Shown here: positions 1 to 7,969 of the stretch, one piece after another
Numbering within the stretch: position 1 is the stretch's first letter
Layout: the number at the start of each line of letters is the position of its first letter
Origin: Chryseobacterium angstadtii
GTDB taxonomy: Bacteria; Bacteroidota; Bacteroidia; Flavobacteriales; Weeksellaceae
Reading direction: 5' to 3'
Length of the DNA: 64,000 bases
Assembly (NCBI RefSeq): GCF_001045465.1
Contig: NZ_LFND01000002.1
Coordinates: 434,001 to 498,000, forward strand
Position numbers and translations under genes: made by a program
The notes under the pieces: model-generated
The model's input: only the letters and a program-made list of their open reading frames with translations
Told to the model about the DNA's origin: nothing
The model's database searches: none

Positions 1-462
1 GCTTACATTTTTCAGAAGCAGGTTATCCACAAGCACCTGGCTTTTATTGTCCGGGGCAAGATAAACCGGAGCCCCCAGAGAAAGACATATCCCAAGACCA
101 AAAGCAAAACAAGGGATGGTAATTCCCGAAGAAATGCCCAGTCTTGAACCTTTAGGCTGAAAAATACCCTGAATCTGTCTTGCTGGATTCCAGGCAAAAC
201 CGTCATACTTATAATATTGGTCATCCGTTTTATTGTAAATAAGACCTCCTACAAGATTGGGATAGTCGCTAAATACATCTGGAGATGATGCATCATACTT
301 TGGAAAAGCAGTATAGGTCGTAGAAAATGGTAAGATTATCCCTTTTGCTCCATCCTTTACTTTCACGATATTCTGATTGCTTACCACATTATCGCCAATC
401 ACTACCTGTGCGTTTAAACCATATTGAAATAAAAGCACTACAATTAATATGAACTTTTTCAT
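1..462 (-). CDS. Secreted protein, C-terminus outside the window
   Basis: The frame opens at an ATG at 460-462 and stays open to the window edge for 154 codons, so the C-terminus is missing. Residues 1-19 are a Sec signal peptide ending in LNAQ. The mature part has the look of Flavobacteriales surface or stalk proteins: an early VVIGDNVV stretch, then KGIILP, then GGLIYNKT and YYKYDGFAW, the pattern also seen in collagen-, tail- or C1q-like secreted proteins. The start lies one base after the stop of the gene before it on the same strand, so the two are co-transcribed. No enzyme motif is visible. The function is unknown; a structural or adhesive surface role is inference. Confidence 0.65.
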   Translation of the reverse strand, partial: MKKFILIVVLLFQYGLNAQVVIGDNVVSNQNIVKVKDGAKGIILPFSTTYTAFPKYDASSPDVFSDYPNLVGGLIYNKTDDQYYKYDGFAWNPARQIQGIFQPKGSRLGISSGITIPCFAFGLGICLSLGAPVYLAPDNKSQVLVDNLLLKNVS

Positions 463-463
463 T

Positions 464-1387
464 TTATTGCATATTTATTTTTTCAACAATAATTTCTGAC
501 ACCGCATTTCCGGTGGTATTCATTGAAAAAGACAGTACATTCCCTCCAATAACTCCGGTACAAACGCCGGATCCTATGTTCTGATTACCATAAAACCTAA
601 GACGCAAGTTATCTCCGGCTTCAAAGCTTCCTATATAAGTAAGAACCAATGACTGTCCTACATCAATGGCACCCGGCGATAAACTTCCTAAGGATAAGGC
701 CCCACTGGTAGAGCTCGTCGTATTGTTGGTAATAGGTCTCCAGGTAGTCGGAGCGGCCGCAGTACTTGTTTCCATATCTACTTTTGAGTATAGGTTGATT
801 GTTACACCTGCACAGAGAGAGGGTGTCTTCACGTCAATGGCACCACTTTTAAAGGAGACCTTGTACAATCCTCTTGTTTTAATGTTAATGATATTACTGG
901 TAGCAGCGGCAAGCGAAACATCTGCCGTAATATCATTATAACTTGGACTGGCATTGGTAAAAGGGACATCTATTGCTCCGCCTCCAAGTGGACAAAGCCT
1001 GTTTACACCTCCACATCCTAATCCGCAGGTTCCACAATCTGCAGTGATGGCGGCGCTTCTTATAAAACGGGCCATTTTGTTGTTTTTCAAAGTCGTTACG
1101 ATGGGATCTGATATTTTCCAGGTAGTTCCATCGTTTTGTACAATACTTCCGGTTTCCCTGTTGAAAATAATGGAACTCTGGGTACCATTTCCTGTGGTAC
1201 CTGAAGCAGAGGCTGGCAATGCTAGAGCGGTATTAGACCGGGGCATTCTGGCTGCCGTGTTGTCTTCTTTTACATGCAATAATACCCTGGAATCGGGCTG
1301 AAAACCGGGACTTTTAGCTATCCCTACTTGTGCGTTCATCCCTATACAAAATAGTACAGGGAGTAAACGGAAATAATTGTTTTTCAT
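464..1387 (-). CDS. Secreted beta-rich surface-type protein
   Basis: I chose the ATG at 1387 because it is directly followed by a signal peptide (MKNNYFRLLPVLFCIGMNAQ); the upstream ATG at 1405 only adds MIKNYN. The mature protein begins VGIAKSPGF, then LLHVKE, then SSIIFNRETGSIVQNDGTTW, the same N-terminal layout as the next gene. A Cys/Gly-rich patch (CGTCGLGCGGVNRLC) lies near residue 118, and the rest is Thr/Ser/Ala-rich and probably beta-structured. The pentapeptide GAIDV occurs three times (about residues 137, 182 and 239). It pairs with the downstream gene, with a one-base gap. I do not recognise a precise family; a surface or adhesin-like role is inference. Confidence 0.7.
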   Translation of the reverse strand: MKNNYFRLLPVLFCIGMNAQVGIAKSPGFQPDSRVLLHVKEDNTAARMPRSNTALALPASASGTTGNGTQSSIIFNRETGSIVQNDGTTWKISDPIVTTLKNNKMARFIRSAAITADCGTCGLGCGGVNRLCPLGGGAIDVPFTNASPSYNDITADVSLAAATSNIINIKTRGLYKVSFKSGAIDVKTPSLCAGVTINLYSKVDMETSTAAAPTTWRPITNNTTSSTSGALSLGSLSPGAIDVGQSLVLTYIGSFEAGDNLRLRFYGNQNIGSGVCTGVIGGNVLSFSMNTTGNAVSEIIVEKINMQ

Positions 1388-1596
1388 ATTGTAATTTTTT
1401 ATCAATATTTGCTATTTCCAATTTAAAAAATATTATAAATCAAAACAAAATATTAGTAAAAAATATTTATTAAATAAAAAAACTGAATAAAAATGTAGGT
1501 TTTAAAGGGGATTGAGAGGTAAATTAAAAATAGTAAAATTGAAAAAAACAACATAATATTTCACTATATGTTGAATTTATTAAATTTTGGAGCTAA

Positions 1597-1632
1597 AAAA
1601 ATCACGATTTTCTGTCTCTGAAATCGTGATTT
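1597..1632 (-). terminator. Rho-independent terminator of the OstA-like gene
   Basis: Perfect 12-base arms AAATCACGATTT (1599-1610) and AAATCGTGATTT (1621-1632) enclose a 10-base loop. On the minus strand they are followed by a run of T. It lies about 25 bases after the OstA-like stop codon. The 200 bases between it and the secreted protein gene are very AT-rich with no feature I can name. Confidence 0.8.
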
Positions 1633-1657
1633 TATATTTTGTTGAAAATTTCTGATA

Positions 1658-3391
1658 CTATTTGCGTACCCTTTTCGGTTTTTTTGCTTCTTCTTTAGCT
1701 TTTTCTTTATCTATAGCATCCTGAGCCTGGTTGAAGAGTTCATTATCCGCAGTATACTTTATTTCCTCATAATTTGGGGTATCCACTAAAATATCCTGCC
1801 ATTTTCTGATCCGGTCTTTGGTATTCCAGTTGAAATCAGAGAATTTTCTTTTGTCAGGTTCTATCTTACTCATCGGATAGGTGTCTGAATTGGCCCCGAT
1901 GCTGCAGGAAATAATCTGTAAGGTTCTTTCTTCGAATAGAGCTCCAATGATTCCGCATGTAGAAAGGGTAATTCCTATTCTTTCCGGTTTTTTGGTTTCC
2001 TGATCCACATCATCCACATAAACGATAGATTGTGCGTTTCCTACTACCCTGGCTTCTTTGATATCGTTATTCTGATAATAAACGGTCATAAATTTACCTT
2101 TCACCTGGTTGAATTCATCTTTAAGGTTTAATGAATCCACTTTACTGATAGCCAAAGCATTTCCAATTACTTTAAGTGAATCTATATTTTCCGTTGTCGT
2201 ATTAAAGTACGCTTCAATTTTATCACCTGTTACCTGTTTTTCTCCGCTCCAAAGAATCGGTTGGGTATACATATGCATAATTCCGTCGGTCTCATTGAAC
2301 GCAATGGAATCTGCTCTTCCCTGTGCATTTGATTTAAAGATACGTCCTTTTTTATAGGCTCTTAAAAAGCTTTTTTTCACTTTTATATCTGCAGAATCCG
2401 GCCGTTGATAAGAAAGTATCTTTTCTGCTGCAAAATAAATGGAATCTTTTTCCATGATTTTTACGGCATAAGGACTTTTAGTCATCATCGCAGAATCTTT
2501 TTTCTGGAAAACTTCTCCGTATCCTCCCTTAATATATCTCCTTTCTATTGGATCATCCAGCGTTACATTTCCGGTTGCTTTACCGAAGCCAGTGATATTA
2601 TTAAAATACATATCATCTCCGGTAAGGATTTTATCGTTGTAAAAGATCTTGGAGTTTTTGTTAAGGAAAGCTTCCTTGGTTTCCATTCTGTAAGTTCCTC
2701 TTTCAGTATAAATTCTGTTTTTGGAATTGGCTCTGTTGGTAATGGTAGTGGGCCCAAAAAACTCGGCCACTCTTGTATTCTGATTTTGTTTGATATTGGC
2801 CCCCTCTATAATATATTCCGGATTGTCTATTTTCACATTCCCAACAAAATCAATCATTTTGGTGTTGAGGAAATAGGTCGCGGATTTGGTATACATTACA
2901 TTCTGAGCATCGGAAATTGTACCTCCCGTATTAAAATAGGCCTGATTAGCCAATCTGTCATAATACAGAATATCCGTTTTAATGGTCTGCTTCGGATCGG
3001 TAAGTACAACATCTTTTTTGGCCACCCCTTTCTGGGTAACTCCGTTGTACTCCATTTCGTGGGCTGTAATTACGGAACCGTCTGCATTCTGAAGTTTTGC
3101 ATTCCCAATAGCCTTTACAAGACTCTGGTCATTATACAGAATCACTTCATCAGCATAAAGGATAGATCCCTGATGCTCTATCTGAACATGCCCTACCATA
3201 TACTGATTGCCTTCGTACTTGGTATCTTTTTTAAATTCGTCGGAATGGATGATTTTTACCTTGTCTTCAGGTCTTACAGGTACTGAAGGTTTTCCTTTGG
3301 ATTGAATATAAGGATCCATCTGCGTTGTTTTATTCTCCTGTGCGGAGCTGAACGCAGAAATAAAAATTAACAGAAAAAGGATTATTCTCAT
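1658..3391 (-). CDS. OstA-like / LptA-type LPS transport protein
   Basis: 577 residues with a signal peptide (MRIILFLLIFISAFSSAQ). From about residue 40 it shows repeated OstA/LptA beta-jellyroll strands (GNQYMVGHVQIEHQGSILYADEV, VKAIGNAKLQNADGSVITA, FVGNVKIDNPEYIIEGA), the fold that carries LPS across the periplasm in LptA and at the N-terminus of LptD. The chain is far longer than E. coli LptA (about 185 residues) and lacks the LptD barrel, as is usual for the Bacteroidota 'OstA-like' proteins. The C-terminal 130 residues contain Cys residues, and the tail is Lys-rich (KEKAKEEAKKPKRVRK). It starts 3 bases after the Fur-like gene, so they form an operon. A role in LPS export is from family knowledge. 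Confidence 0.85.
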   Translation of the reverse strand: MRIILFLLIFISAFSSAQENKTTQMDPYIQSKGKPSVPVRPEDKVKIIHSDEFKKDTKYEGNQYMVGHVQIEHQGSILYADEVILYNDQSLVKAIGNAKLQNADGSVITAHEMEYNGVTQKGVAKKDVVLTDPKQTIKTDILYYDRLANQAYFNTGGTISDAQNVMYTKSATYFLNTKMIDFVGNVKIDNPEYIIEGANIKQNQNTRVAEFFGPTTITNRANSKNRIYTERGTYRMETKEAFLNKNSKIFYNDKILTGDDMYFNNITGFGKATGNVTLDDPIERRYIKGGYGEVFQKKDSAMMTKSPYAVKIMEKDSIYFAAEKILSYQRPDSADIKVKKSFLRAYKKGRIFKSNAQGRADSIAFNETDGIMHMYTQPILWSGEKQVTGDKIEAYFNTTTENIDSLKVIGNALAISKVDSLNLKDEFNQVKGKFMTVYYQNNDIKEARVVGNAQSIVYVDDVDQETKKPERIGITLSTCGIIGALFEERTLQIISCSIGANSDTYPMSKIEPDKRKFSDFNWNTKDRIRKWQDILVDTPNYEEIKYTADNELFNQAQDAIDKEKAKEEAKKPKRVRK

Positions 3392-3394
3392 TGA

Positions 3395-3868
3395 TTAATC
3401 ATTCTTGGTACCATAGAAATACAGCGAATGCGAATCAATATTTACGCCAAATGCTTCTTCAATTGCTTCTTTAATTCCCTGGATTCTTGGATCGCAGAAT
3501 TCTATAATTTCTTCAATTTCTTTATCAGAGCCTTTTTTGTAGATCACCAGGTGATCATGTTGTTTATCAAAATAAGACTTTTCGTAAGAGGAAGAGGTCA
3601 ATGTTTTTTCTCCGAACTGATGCTTACGGATTAACCCTGCATCAAGGAAAATTTCAATAGTGTTGTAAATCGTTGCTTTTGAAACATGATATTTTTTCTG
3701 CATCATCAGAAGATACAGATCATCCACATTGAAGTGGTGATCCATATTATAAATTTCTTCTAATATCGTATATCGTTCAGGGGTGTTTCTGAAACCCTTT
3801 TCAAGCAGGTAATTTCTTAACACATCCTTAATCAAAGCAATATTCTTTTCTTTTTGTATTGTATCCAT
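3395..3868 (-). CDS. Fur-family transcriptional regulator lacking the CxxC site
   Basis: 157 residues from the ATG at 3868; an in-frame TTG at 3871 directly precedes it and is less likely. The N-terminal winged helix is clear (TPERYTILEEIY, then HFNVDDLYLLM, then VSKATIYNTIEIFLDAGLI), and the C-terminal half has the Fur dimer domain. The usual metal-site string HHHxxCxxCG is here QHDHLVIYKKG: both Cys are replaced (by Ile109 and Lys112), and the whole protein has one Cys, C125. It therefore cannot form the Cys4 structural zinc site; His-based sites remain possible. It is followed at 3 bases by the OstA-like gene. The metal or peroxide signal is unknown. Confidence 0.85.
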   Translation of the reverse strand: MDTIQKEKNIALIKDVLRNYLLEKGFRNTPERYTILEEIYNMDHHFNVDDLYLLMMQKKYHVSKATIYNTIEIFLDAGLIRKHQFGEKTLTSSSYEKSYFDKQHDHLVIYKKGSDKEIEEIIEFCDPRIQGIKEAIEEAFGVNIDSHSLYFYGTKND

Positions 3869-3883
3869 CAAAAAAATTATCTA

Positions 3884-3891
3884 CAAATTTA
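3884..3891 (-). promoter_or_regulatory. Minus-7 box TAAATTTG of the Fur-like gene
   Basis: On the minus strand TAAATTTG matches the Bacteroidota TAnnTTTG box and lies 15 bases before the ATG at 3868. No clear -33 TTG element is seen at the usual spacing. Confidence 0.5.
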
Positions 3892-3935
3892 TTGATTTTT
3901 ATTTAAATAGAAGGTATCCTTTAGCACCGGTAGGT

Positions 3936-5936
3936 TTAGGAATTATGACGGAAGAAGCCGGACTGCTCAATCTTATTGTCATAAATCGTAAGTTCCGTAA
4001 TAGGTGCAGATTCCACTTCTACGTTGTGTGAAGACACTCCCCATGCTTTGAAATCATCGCTTCCGATATACTTCACAAAGTTGTAGATATTAAGTGTAAT
4101 CTTCTGTTTAACAGTTAAAAGTATATCGTTGATATATGTATTATCTATAATCACATACTTCAGATCCGGCGGAATATTATGCGCTCTCAAAGATGGATGA
4201 CTGCTTCTTGAAGGAATGGTTCCGTCTGCCATAAGATCTTTCAGAACCATGTTGAAATAGTCATTGATTCTGCGGTCTACTTTAAATCCAAGCAGGAAAT
4301 TCACTTTATAAACGGTTCCCGGAAGAATTTCGTCTACCGTATATTTGAAAGTATACGGATCTTCCTGATTCACAATACTTAAAATAAAATAATGATCGGC
4401 TCTTTTCGGCTGTTTTTTGATGATGGAATAGATGATTTTTGATTCTACCTCATCATTTCTTTTAGCTCTGCTCAGGTAGGCAAGATTGGTTGCATATTTC
4501 GGAATGCTTTCATCCAGCTTCATGTCTTTTATGATGGAAACGTATTTCTCAATTTTCACATACTGGATAAAGTTAGCTTTAATCAGCCTTCCGTTGTACC
4601 ATGCGTACATACATACTGCAATGAATCCGCCTAATACCATCGTCAGCCATCCTCCGTCAACAAATTTGATGACATTGGCATAGAAGAATCCTGATTCAAG
4701 GAAAAGATAAACGATGGCAAATCCTATGATGAAGATTTTGTTAACCCGTGTACGGCTCAGCCAGAACAACAACAGGATCGTTGTCATCAACATGGTAATT
4801 GTAATGGTAAGACCGTAAGCGGCTTCCATACGTTCTGATTTCTGGAAAAATATTACAACCACAAAACAGAATGCCATCAGCCCCCAGTTGATTCTCGGAA
4901 TATACATCTGCCCTTTGATCCCTGAAGGATATTCAATATGCTGGTTCGGCCAGAAAGAGATAGACATCGCTTCGGAGAACATGGTAAATGAACCTGTAAT
5001 TACGGCCTGACTGGCAATAATAGCTGCTGCCGTAGCCAGAATTACTCCCGGAAGAACAGCCCATTGCGGCATAATTCCAAAGAAAGGATTTACTCCGTTG
5101 AATACCTGATGATAGTTGTCAAGAAGCCATGCTCCCTGTCCTAGATAATTCAGAATAAGCATCAGTTTCACAAAAATCCAGCTTATTCTGATGTTTTTTG
5201 CTCCACAATGTCCTAAATCTGAGTATAAAGCTTCCGCTCCTGTAGTACAAAGGAAAACAGCTCCCATAATCACAATAGCACTGGAAGAATGGGTAATCAG
5301 GTTATAGGCATACATCGGGTTGAAAGCTCTTAAAATTTCGATATGATCAAAAATATGAACGGAACCGAAAATTCCAAGAACCAGGAACCATGTCACCATA
5401 ATCGGTCCGAAAAACTTTCCGATAGAGGCCGTTCCAAACTGCTGTACCACAAAAACCACAAATAGGATCACAATGGTAATGATTACTACAGGAGTTTCAG
5501 GATTGTATATTTTGAGCCCTTCAATAGCAGACATCACCGTTAAGGAAGGAGTGATTACACTGTCTGCAACGAGTGTGGAAGCCCCAATTATGGCGACCAC
5601 GTAGAGCCATTTTTTCTTGAGTTTCTTTACTAATGAATACAGGGCAAGAATACCACCTTCCCCTTTGTTATCTGCTCGTAAAGCAATGATCACATATTTC
5701 AGGGTGGTCTGAAGCGTAAGCGTCCAGATAATACAGGACAATGCACCTTCAATATATTCGTCGAACGGCATAGAGGCACCGTCTTTTCTTGCGTTAACGA
5801 TCGCCTTCATTACGTAAAGGGGCGACGTACCAATATCACCGAAAACAATCCCGAGAGATACAATAACGCCTACAAATGAGAGTTTATTAAGATCAAAGTG
5901 ATGACCACCCTCTGTAACATCTGCCATATCAGCCAA
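3936..5936 (-). CDS. kup: Kup-type potassium uptake protein
   Basis: 666 residues, the normal Kup length. It moves K+ into the cell with protons across the inner membrane. The N-terminus shows the family signature GDIGTSPLYVMKAI (about residues 33-46), then some 12 hydrophobic helices including TTGAEALYSDLGHCG and the GSFTMFSEAMS segment, and a cytoplasmic C-terminal domain of about 200 residues that ends at SGFFRHNS. It is transcribed alone from a clear promoter (5954-5981). No hairpin terminator is visible in the 67 bases before the Fur-like gene, so read-through into that gene is possible. Confidence 0.96.
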   Translation of the reverse strand: MADMADVTEGGHHFDLNKLSFVGVIVSLGIVFGDIGTSPLYVMKAIVNARKDGASMPFDEYIEGALSCIIWTLTLQTTLKYVIIALRADNKGEGGILALYSLVKKLKKKWLYVVAIIGASTLVADSVITPSLTVMSAIEGLKIYNPETPVVIITIVILFVVFVVQQFGTASIGKFFGPIMVTWFLVLGIFGSVHIFDHIEILRAFNPMYAYNLITHSSSAIVIMGAVFLCTTGAEALYSDLGHCGAKNIRISWIFVKLMLILNYLGQGAWLLDNYHQVFNGVNPFFGIMPQWAVLPGVILATAAAIIASQAVITGSFTMFSEAMSISFWPNQHIEYPSGIKGQMYIPRINWGLMAFCFVVVIFFQKSERMEAAYGLTITITMLMTTILLLFWLSRTRVNKIFIIGFAIVYLFLESGFFYANVIKFVDGGWLTMVLGGFIAVCMYAWYNGRLIKANFIQYVKIEKYVSIIKDMKLDESIPKYATNLAYLSRAKRNDEVESKIIYSIIKKQPKRADHYFILSIVNQEDPYTFKYTVDEILPGTVYKVNFLLGFKVDRRINDYFNMVLKDLMADGTIPSRSSHPSLRAHNIPPDLKYVIIDNTYINDILLTVKQKITLNIYNFVKYIGSDDFKAWGVSSHNVEVESAPITELTIYDNKIEQSGFFRHNS

Positions 5937-5953
5937 TTTAATTTTTAAAAGCG

Positions 5954-5981
5954 CAAATTTATACTAATTTTATGACGTCAA
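5954..5981 (-). promoter_or_regulatory. kup promoter
   Basis: On the minus strand TTGAC (5981-5977) is separated from TAAATTTG (5961-5954) by the accepted Bacteroidota spacing: 17 bases follow the TTG. The box ends 17 bases before the kup ATG. It is one of the few promoters here with both elements. Confidence 0.65.
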
Positions 5982-6009
5982 GAATTTTTCTTCATGAATA
6001 TAATAAATG

Positions 6010-6036
6010 AAAAAACTTCCTTTCGGAAGTTTTTTT
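6010..6036 (-). terminator. Terminator of the pdh E1 beta gene
   Basis: Stem CTTCC/GGAAG with tetraloop TTTC, flanked by A and T runs on both sides. It lies 10 bases after the stop of the E1 beta gene and could work in both directions. Confidence 0.75.
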
Positions 6037-6045
6037 CTATAATAG

Positions 6046-7026
6046 TTATTTCACGTACATCGCTTTTTTGATCTCCTCTTTCACTTTTTCAAGTTTAGGG
6101 AACCATTCTGCAAATAGTGCAGCAGAATAAGGCGCAGGTGCATCAGGAGTTGTAATTCTCTTGATAGGAGCATCAAGATAATCGAAAGCATGCTGCTGTA
6201 CCATATAAGTAATTTCAGAAGAAATTGAACCGAACGGCCAAGCTTCTTCAAGAATTACCAGTCTGTTTGTTTTTTTAACGGAAGCTAAAACAGTATCAAA
6301 GTCAAGAGGACGAACCGTTCTAAGATCAATCACTTCTACAGAGATTCCTTCTTTAGCCATATCTTCAGCTGCCTGTATAGCCAGCTTCATGATCTTACCA
6401 AAAGAAACCAAAGTAACGTCTGTACCTTCTCTCTTGATATCTGCTTTACCTATCGGCAGGTAATATTCTTCTTCAGGGATTTCCATTTTATCACCATACA
6501 TCTGCTCAGATTCCATGAAGATAACAGGGTCATTATCCTGAATAGCTGTTTTCAACAACCCTTTCGCATCGTAAGGATTCGAAGGAACCACTACTTTAAG
6601 ACCCGGAACATTGGCAAACCAGTTTTCAAAAGCCTGAGAGTGTGTAGCTCCCAATTGTCCTGCAGAAGCAGTAGGCCCTCTGAAAACGATAGGACAGTTC
6701 CACTGGCCACCACTCATCTGACGGATCTTCGCTGCATTATTAATAATCTGATCAATACCTACCAAAGAGAAATTGAACGTCATATACTCTACAATAGGTC
6801 TGTTACCATTCATTGCAGCTCCTACAGCAATTCCTGTAAAACCAAGCTCAGCAATAGGGGTATCGATTATTCTTTTAGGACCAAATTCATCCAACATTCC
6901 TTTTGAAGCTTTGTATGCACCATTGTATTCTGCAACTTCCTCCCCCATTAAAAAGATGGATTCGTCTTTACGCATTTCCTCGCTCATTGCTTGTGCAATT
7001 ACCTCACGAAAAGTATATTCTGCCAT
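6046..7026 (-). CDS. pdhB: Pyruvate dehydrogenase E1 component subunit beta
   Basis: 326 residues, the standard length of the beta chain of alpha2beta2 E1. It works with the alpha chain and thiamine diphosphate to decarboxylate pyruvate and acetylate the lipoyl domain of E2. Visible family features are FREVIAQAMSEEM at the start, GEEVAEYNGAYKASKG, the TPP-side GFTGIAVGAAMNG, the RGPTASAGQLGATHSQ segment, and the C-terminal transketolase domain with VSFGKIMKLAIQAAEDM and DLRTVRPLD. The alpha subunit gene is not adjacent in this window. A branched-chain 2-oxoacid E1 beta is a weaker alternative. Confidence 0.93.
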   Translation of the reverse strand: MAEYTFREVIAQAMSEEMRKDESIFLMGEEVAEYNGAYKASKGMLDEFGPKRIIDTPIAELGFTGIAVGAAMNGNRPIVEYMTFNFSLVGIDQIINNAAKIRQMSGGQWNCPIVFRGPTASAGQLGATHSQAFENWFANVPGLKVVVPSNPYDAKGLLKTAIQDNDPVIFMESEQMYGDKMEIPEEEYYLPIGKADIKREGTDVTLVSFGKIMKLAIQAAEDMAKEGISVEVIDLRTVRPLDFDTVLASVKKTNRLVILEEAWPFGSISSEITYMVQQHAFDYLDAPIKRITTPDAPAPYSAALFAEWFPKLEKVKEEIKKAMYVK

Positions 7027-7049
7027 ATTTATTTGAAAAATTTAGACTA

Positions 7050-7083
7050 CAAAAATAGTGTTTTTTTATTAGTAACATAACAA
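7050..7083 (-). promoter_or_regulatory. Promoter of the pdh E1 beta gene
   Basis: On the minus strand TATTTTTG (7057-7050) is preceded by TTTG with a spacer of about 23 bases, the upper end of the Bacteroidota range. The leader would be about 20 bases. Confidence 0.5.
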
Positions 7084-7263
7084 AAAAGGCATCGCATTGA
7101 ATGAGAGGACTTAATATTCTTTGAACCAAAAAGCTATTTCTTCCGTACTGCTCAGCGATCCGTGGCTTTTCCGGGCTCAGACAGAAGTTTATTGTGGATT
7201 CTTTTACCAATCACATCTAAAATATAGAATCCCTGCAATCTTTGATTGGGATTAAAAAAATAG

Positions 7264-7297
7264 AAAAACGGCATCTCATTGCTGAAATGCCGTCCTA
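7264..7297 (-). terminator. Terminator of the DUF2147 gene
   Basis: Seven-base perfect arms ACGGCAT (7268-7274) and ATGCCGT (7287-7293) around a 12-base loop, followed by a T run on the minus strand. It lies 22 bases after the DUF2147 stop. Confidence 0.75.
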
Positions 7298-7315
7298 TCA
7301 TTTTATTTAAACCGA

Positions 7316-7735
7316 TTAGTTTACTTTATCCCAAACCTGGGTTCTTCCGAACACAGAAACTCCCATATATCCTCTTACATTCAGTTTGTCACCACTTTTT
7401 GTGATGGTACACTTGTATGTTTTTCCTGATTTAGGGTCTGTAATGGTTCCTCCTGTAAACTCATCACCTTCTTTTTTAAGACCTCTGATGATTTCTAATC
7501 CTAAGATAGGTTTTCCTTTTCTGTCATCCTTACATCCCGTACAGTTTGGATCTGCAGGCTTGATCAGCAATTGGGAAACTTTCCCATAATACTTCCCGTC
7601 TGACTTTTTAAAGATCTCCACAATAGATTTTGCCTGCTTCGTTTCGTCATCTATAGTCTTCCATTTCCCTTCAATCTGTGCAAACGAAAGTACACTGAAT
7701 AGGCAAAGCGCGAATGTTAATAATACTTTTTTCAT
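7316..7735 (-). CDS. DUF2147 secreted protein
   Basis: 139 residues with a signal peptide (MKKVLLTFALCLFSVLSFAQ). The mature chain fits DUF2147: GKWKTIDDETKQAKSIVEI at the start, the Cys pair NCTGCKDD, GLEIIRGLKKEGDEFTGG, DPKSGKTYKC and the closing RGYMGVSVFGRTQVW. The family is a small periplasmic beta-barrel of unknown biochemical role. The gene stands alone with its own terminator. Confidence 0.9.
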   Translation of the reverse strand: MKKVLLTFALCLFSVLSFAQIEGKWKTIDDETKQAKSIVEIFKKSDGKYYGKVSQLLIKPADPNCTGCKDDRKGKPILGLEIIRGLKKEGDEFTGGTITDPKSGKTYKCTITKSGDKLNVRGYMGVSVFGRTQVWDKVN

Positions 7736-7852
7736 ATTTCTTATAGTTTTAATTCCGATATACGTTTTTTGTTAGCTATCTATTGTTAAAAATAGAAATT
7801 AAATTTCAAACAGGCAAAAACTTTTATTATACAGGGCATATGATAGACCGAA

Positions 7853-7968
7853 GTTCCAGAATTCGGGGTACGAGTTTCGGGGTTTAAATCAGCAGCTCAA
7901 CTCTAAAACGCTCTCACTCTCCAACTCTAAAACCCTCCAACTCTCCGACTCTAAAACTCGAAACGCAA
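7853..7968 (-). repeat. Stop-codon-adjacent degenerate repeat, site 1
   Basis: Directly after the stop of the LTA-synthase-like gene, the sense (minus) strand carries imperfect tandem units of 24 bases that each begin TTTTAGAGT and continue with GGAGAGT-type words, followed by CCCGAAACTCG-like words. The sense strand of the tandem part is almost free of C. No hairpin terminator is present. See the finding on this repeat family. Confidence 0.6.
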
Positions 7969-7969
7969 A

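Noticed and set aside
2405-3286. A 293-codon plus-strand frame opposite the OstA-like gene
   Set aside because: It is fully antisense to a well-supported gene and its translation has no domain or natural composition; it follows from the codon bias of the real strand.
7004-7210. 68-codon minus-strand frame upstream of the pdh gene
   Set aside because: It overlaps the promoter and start of the pdh gene and shows no protein-like pattern.
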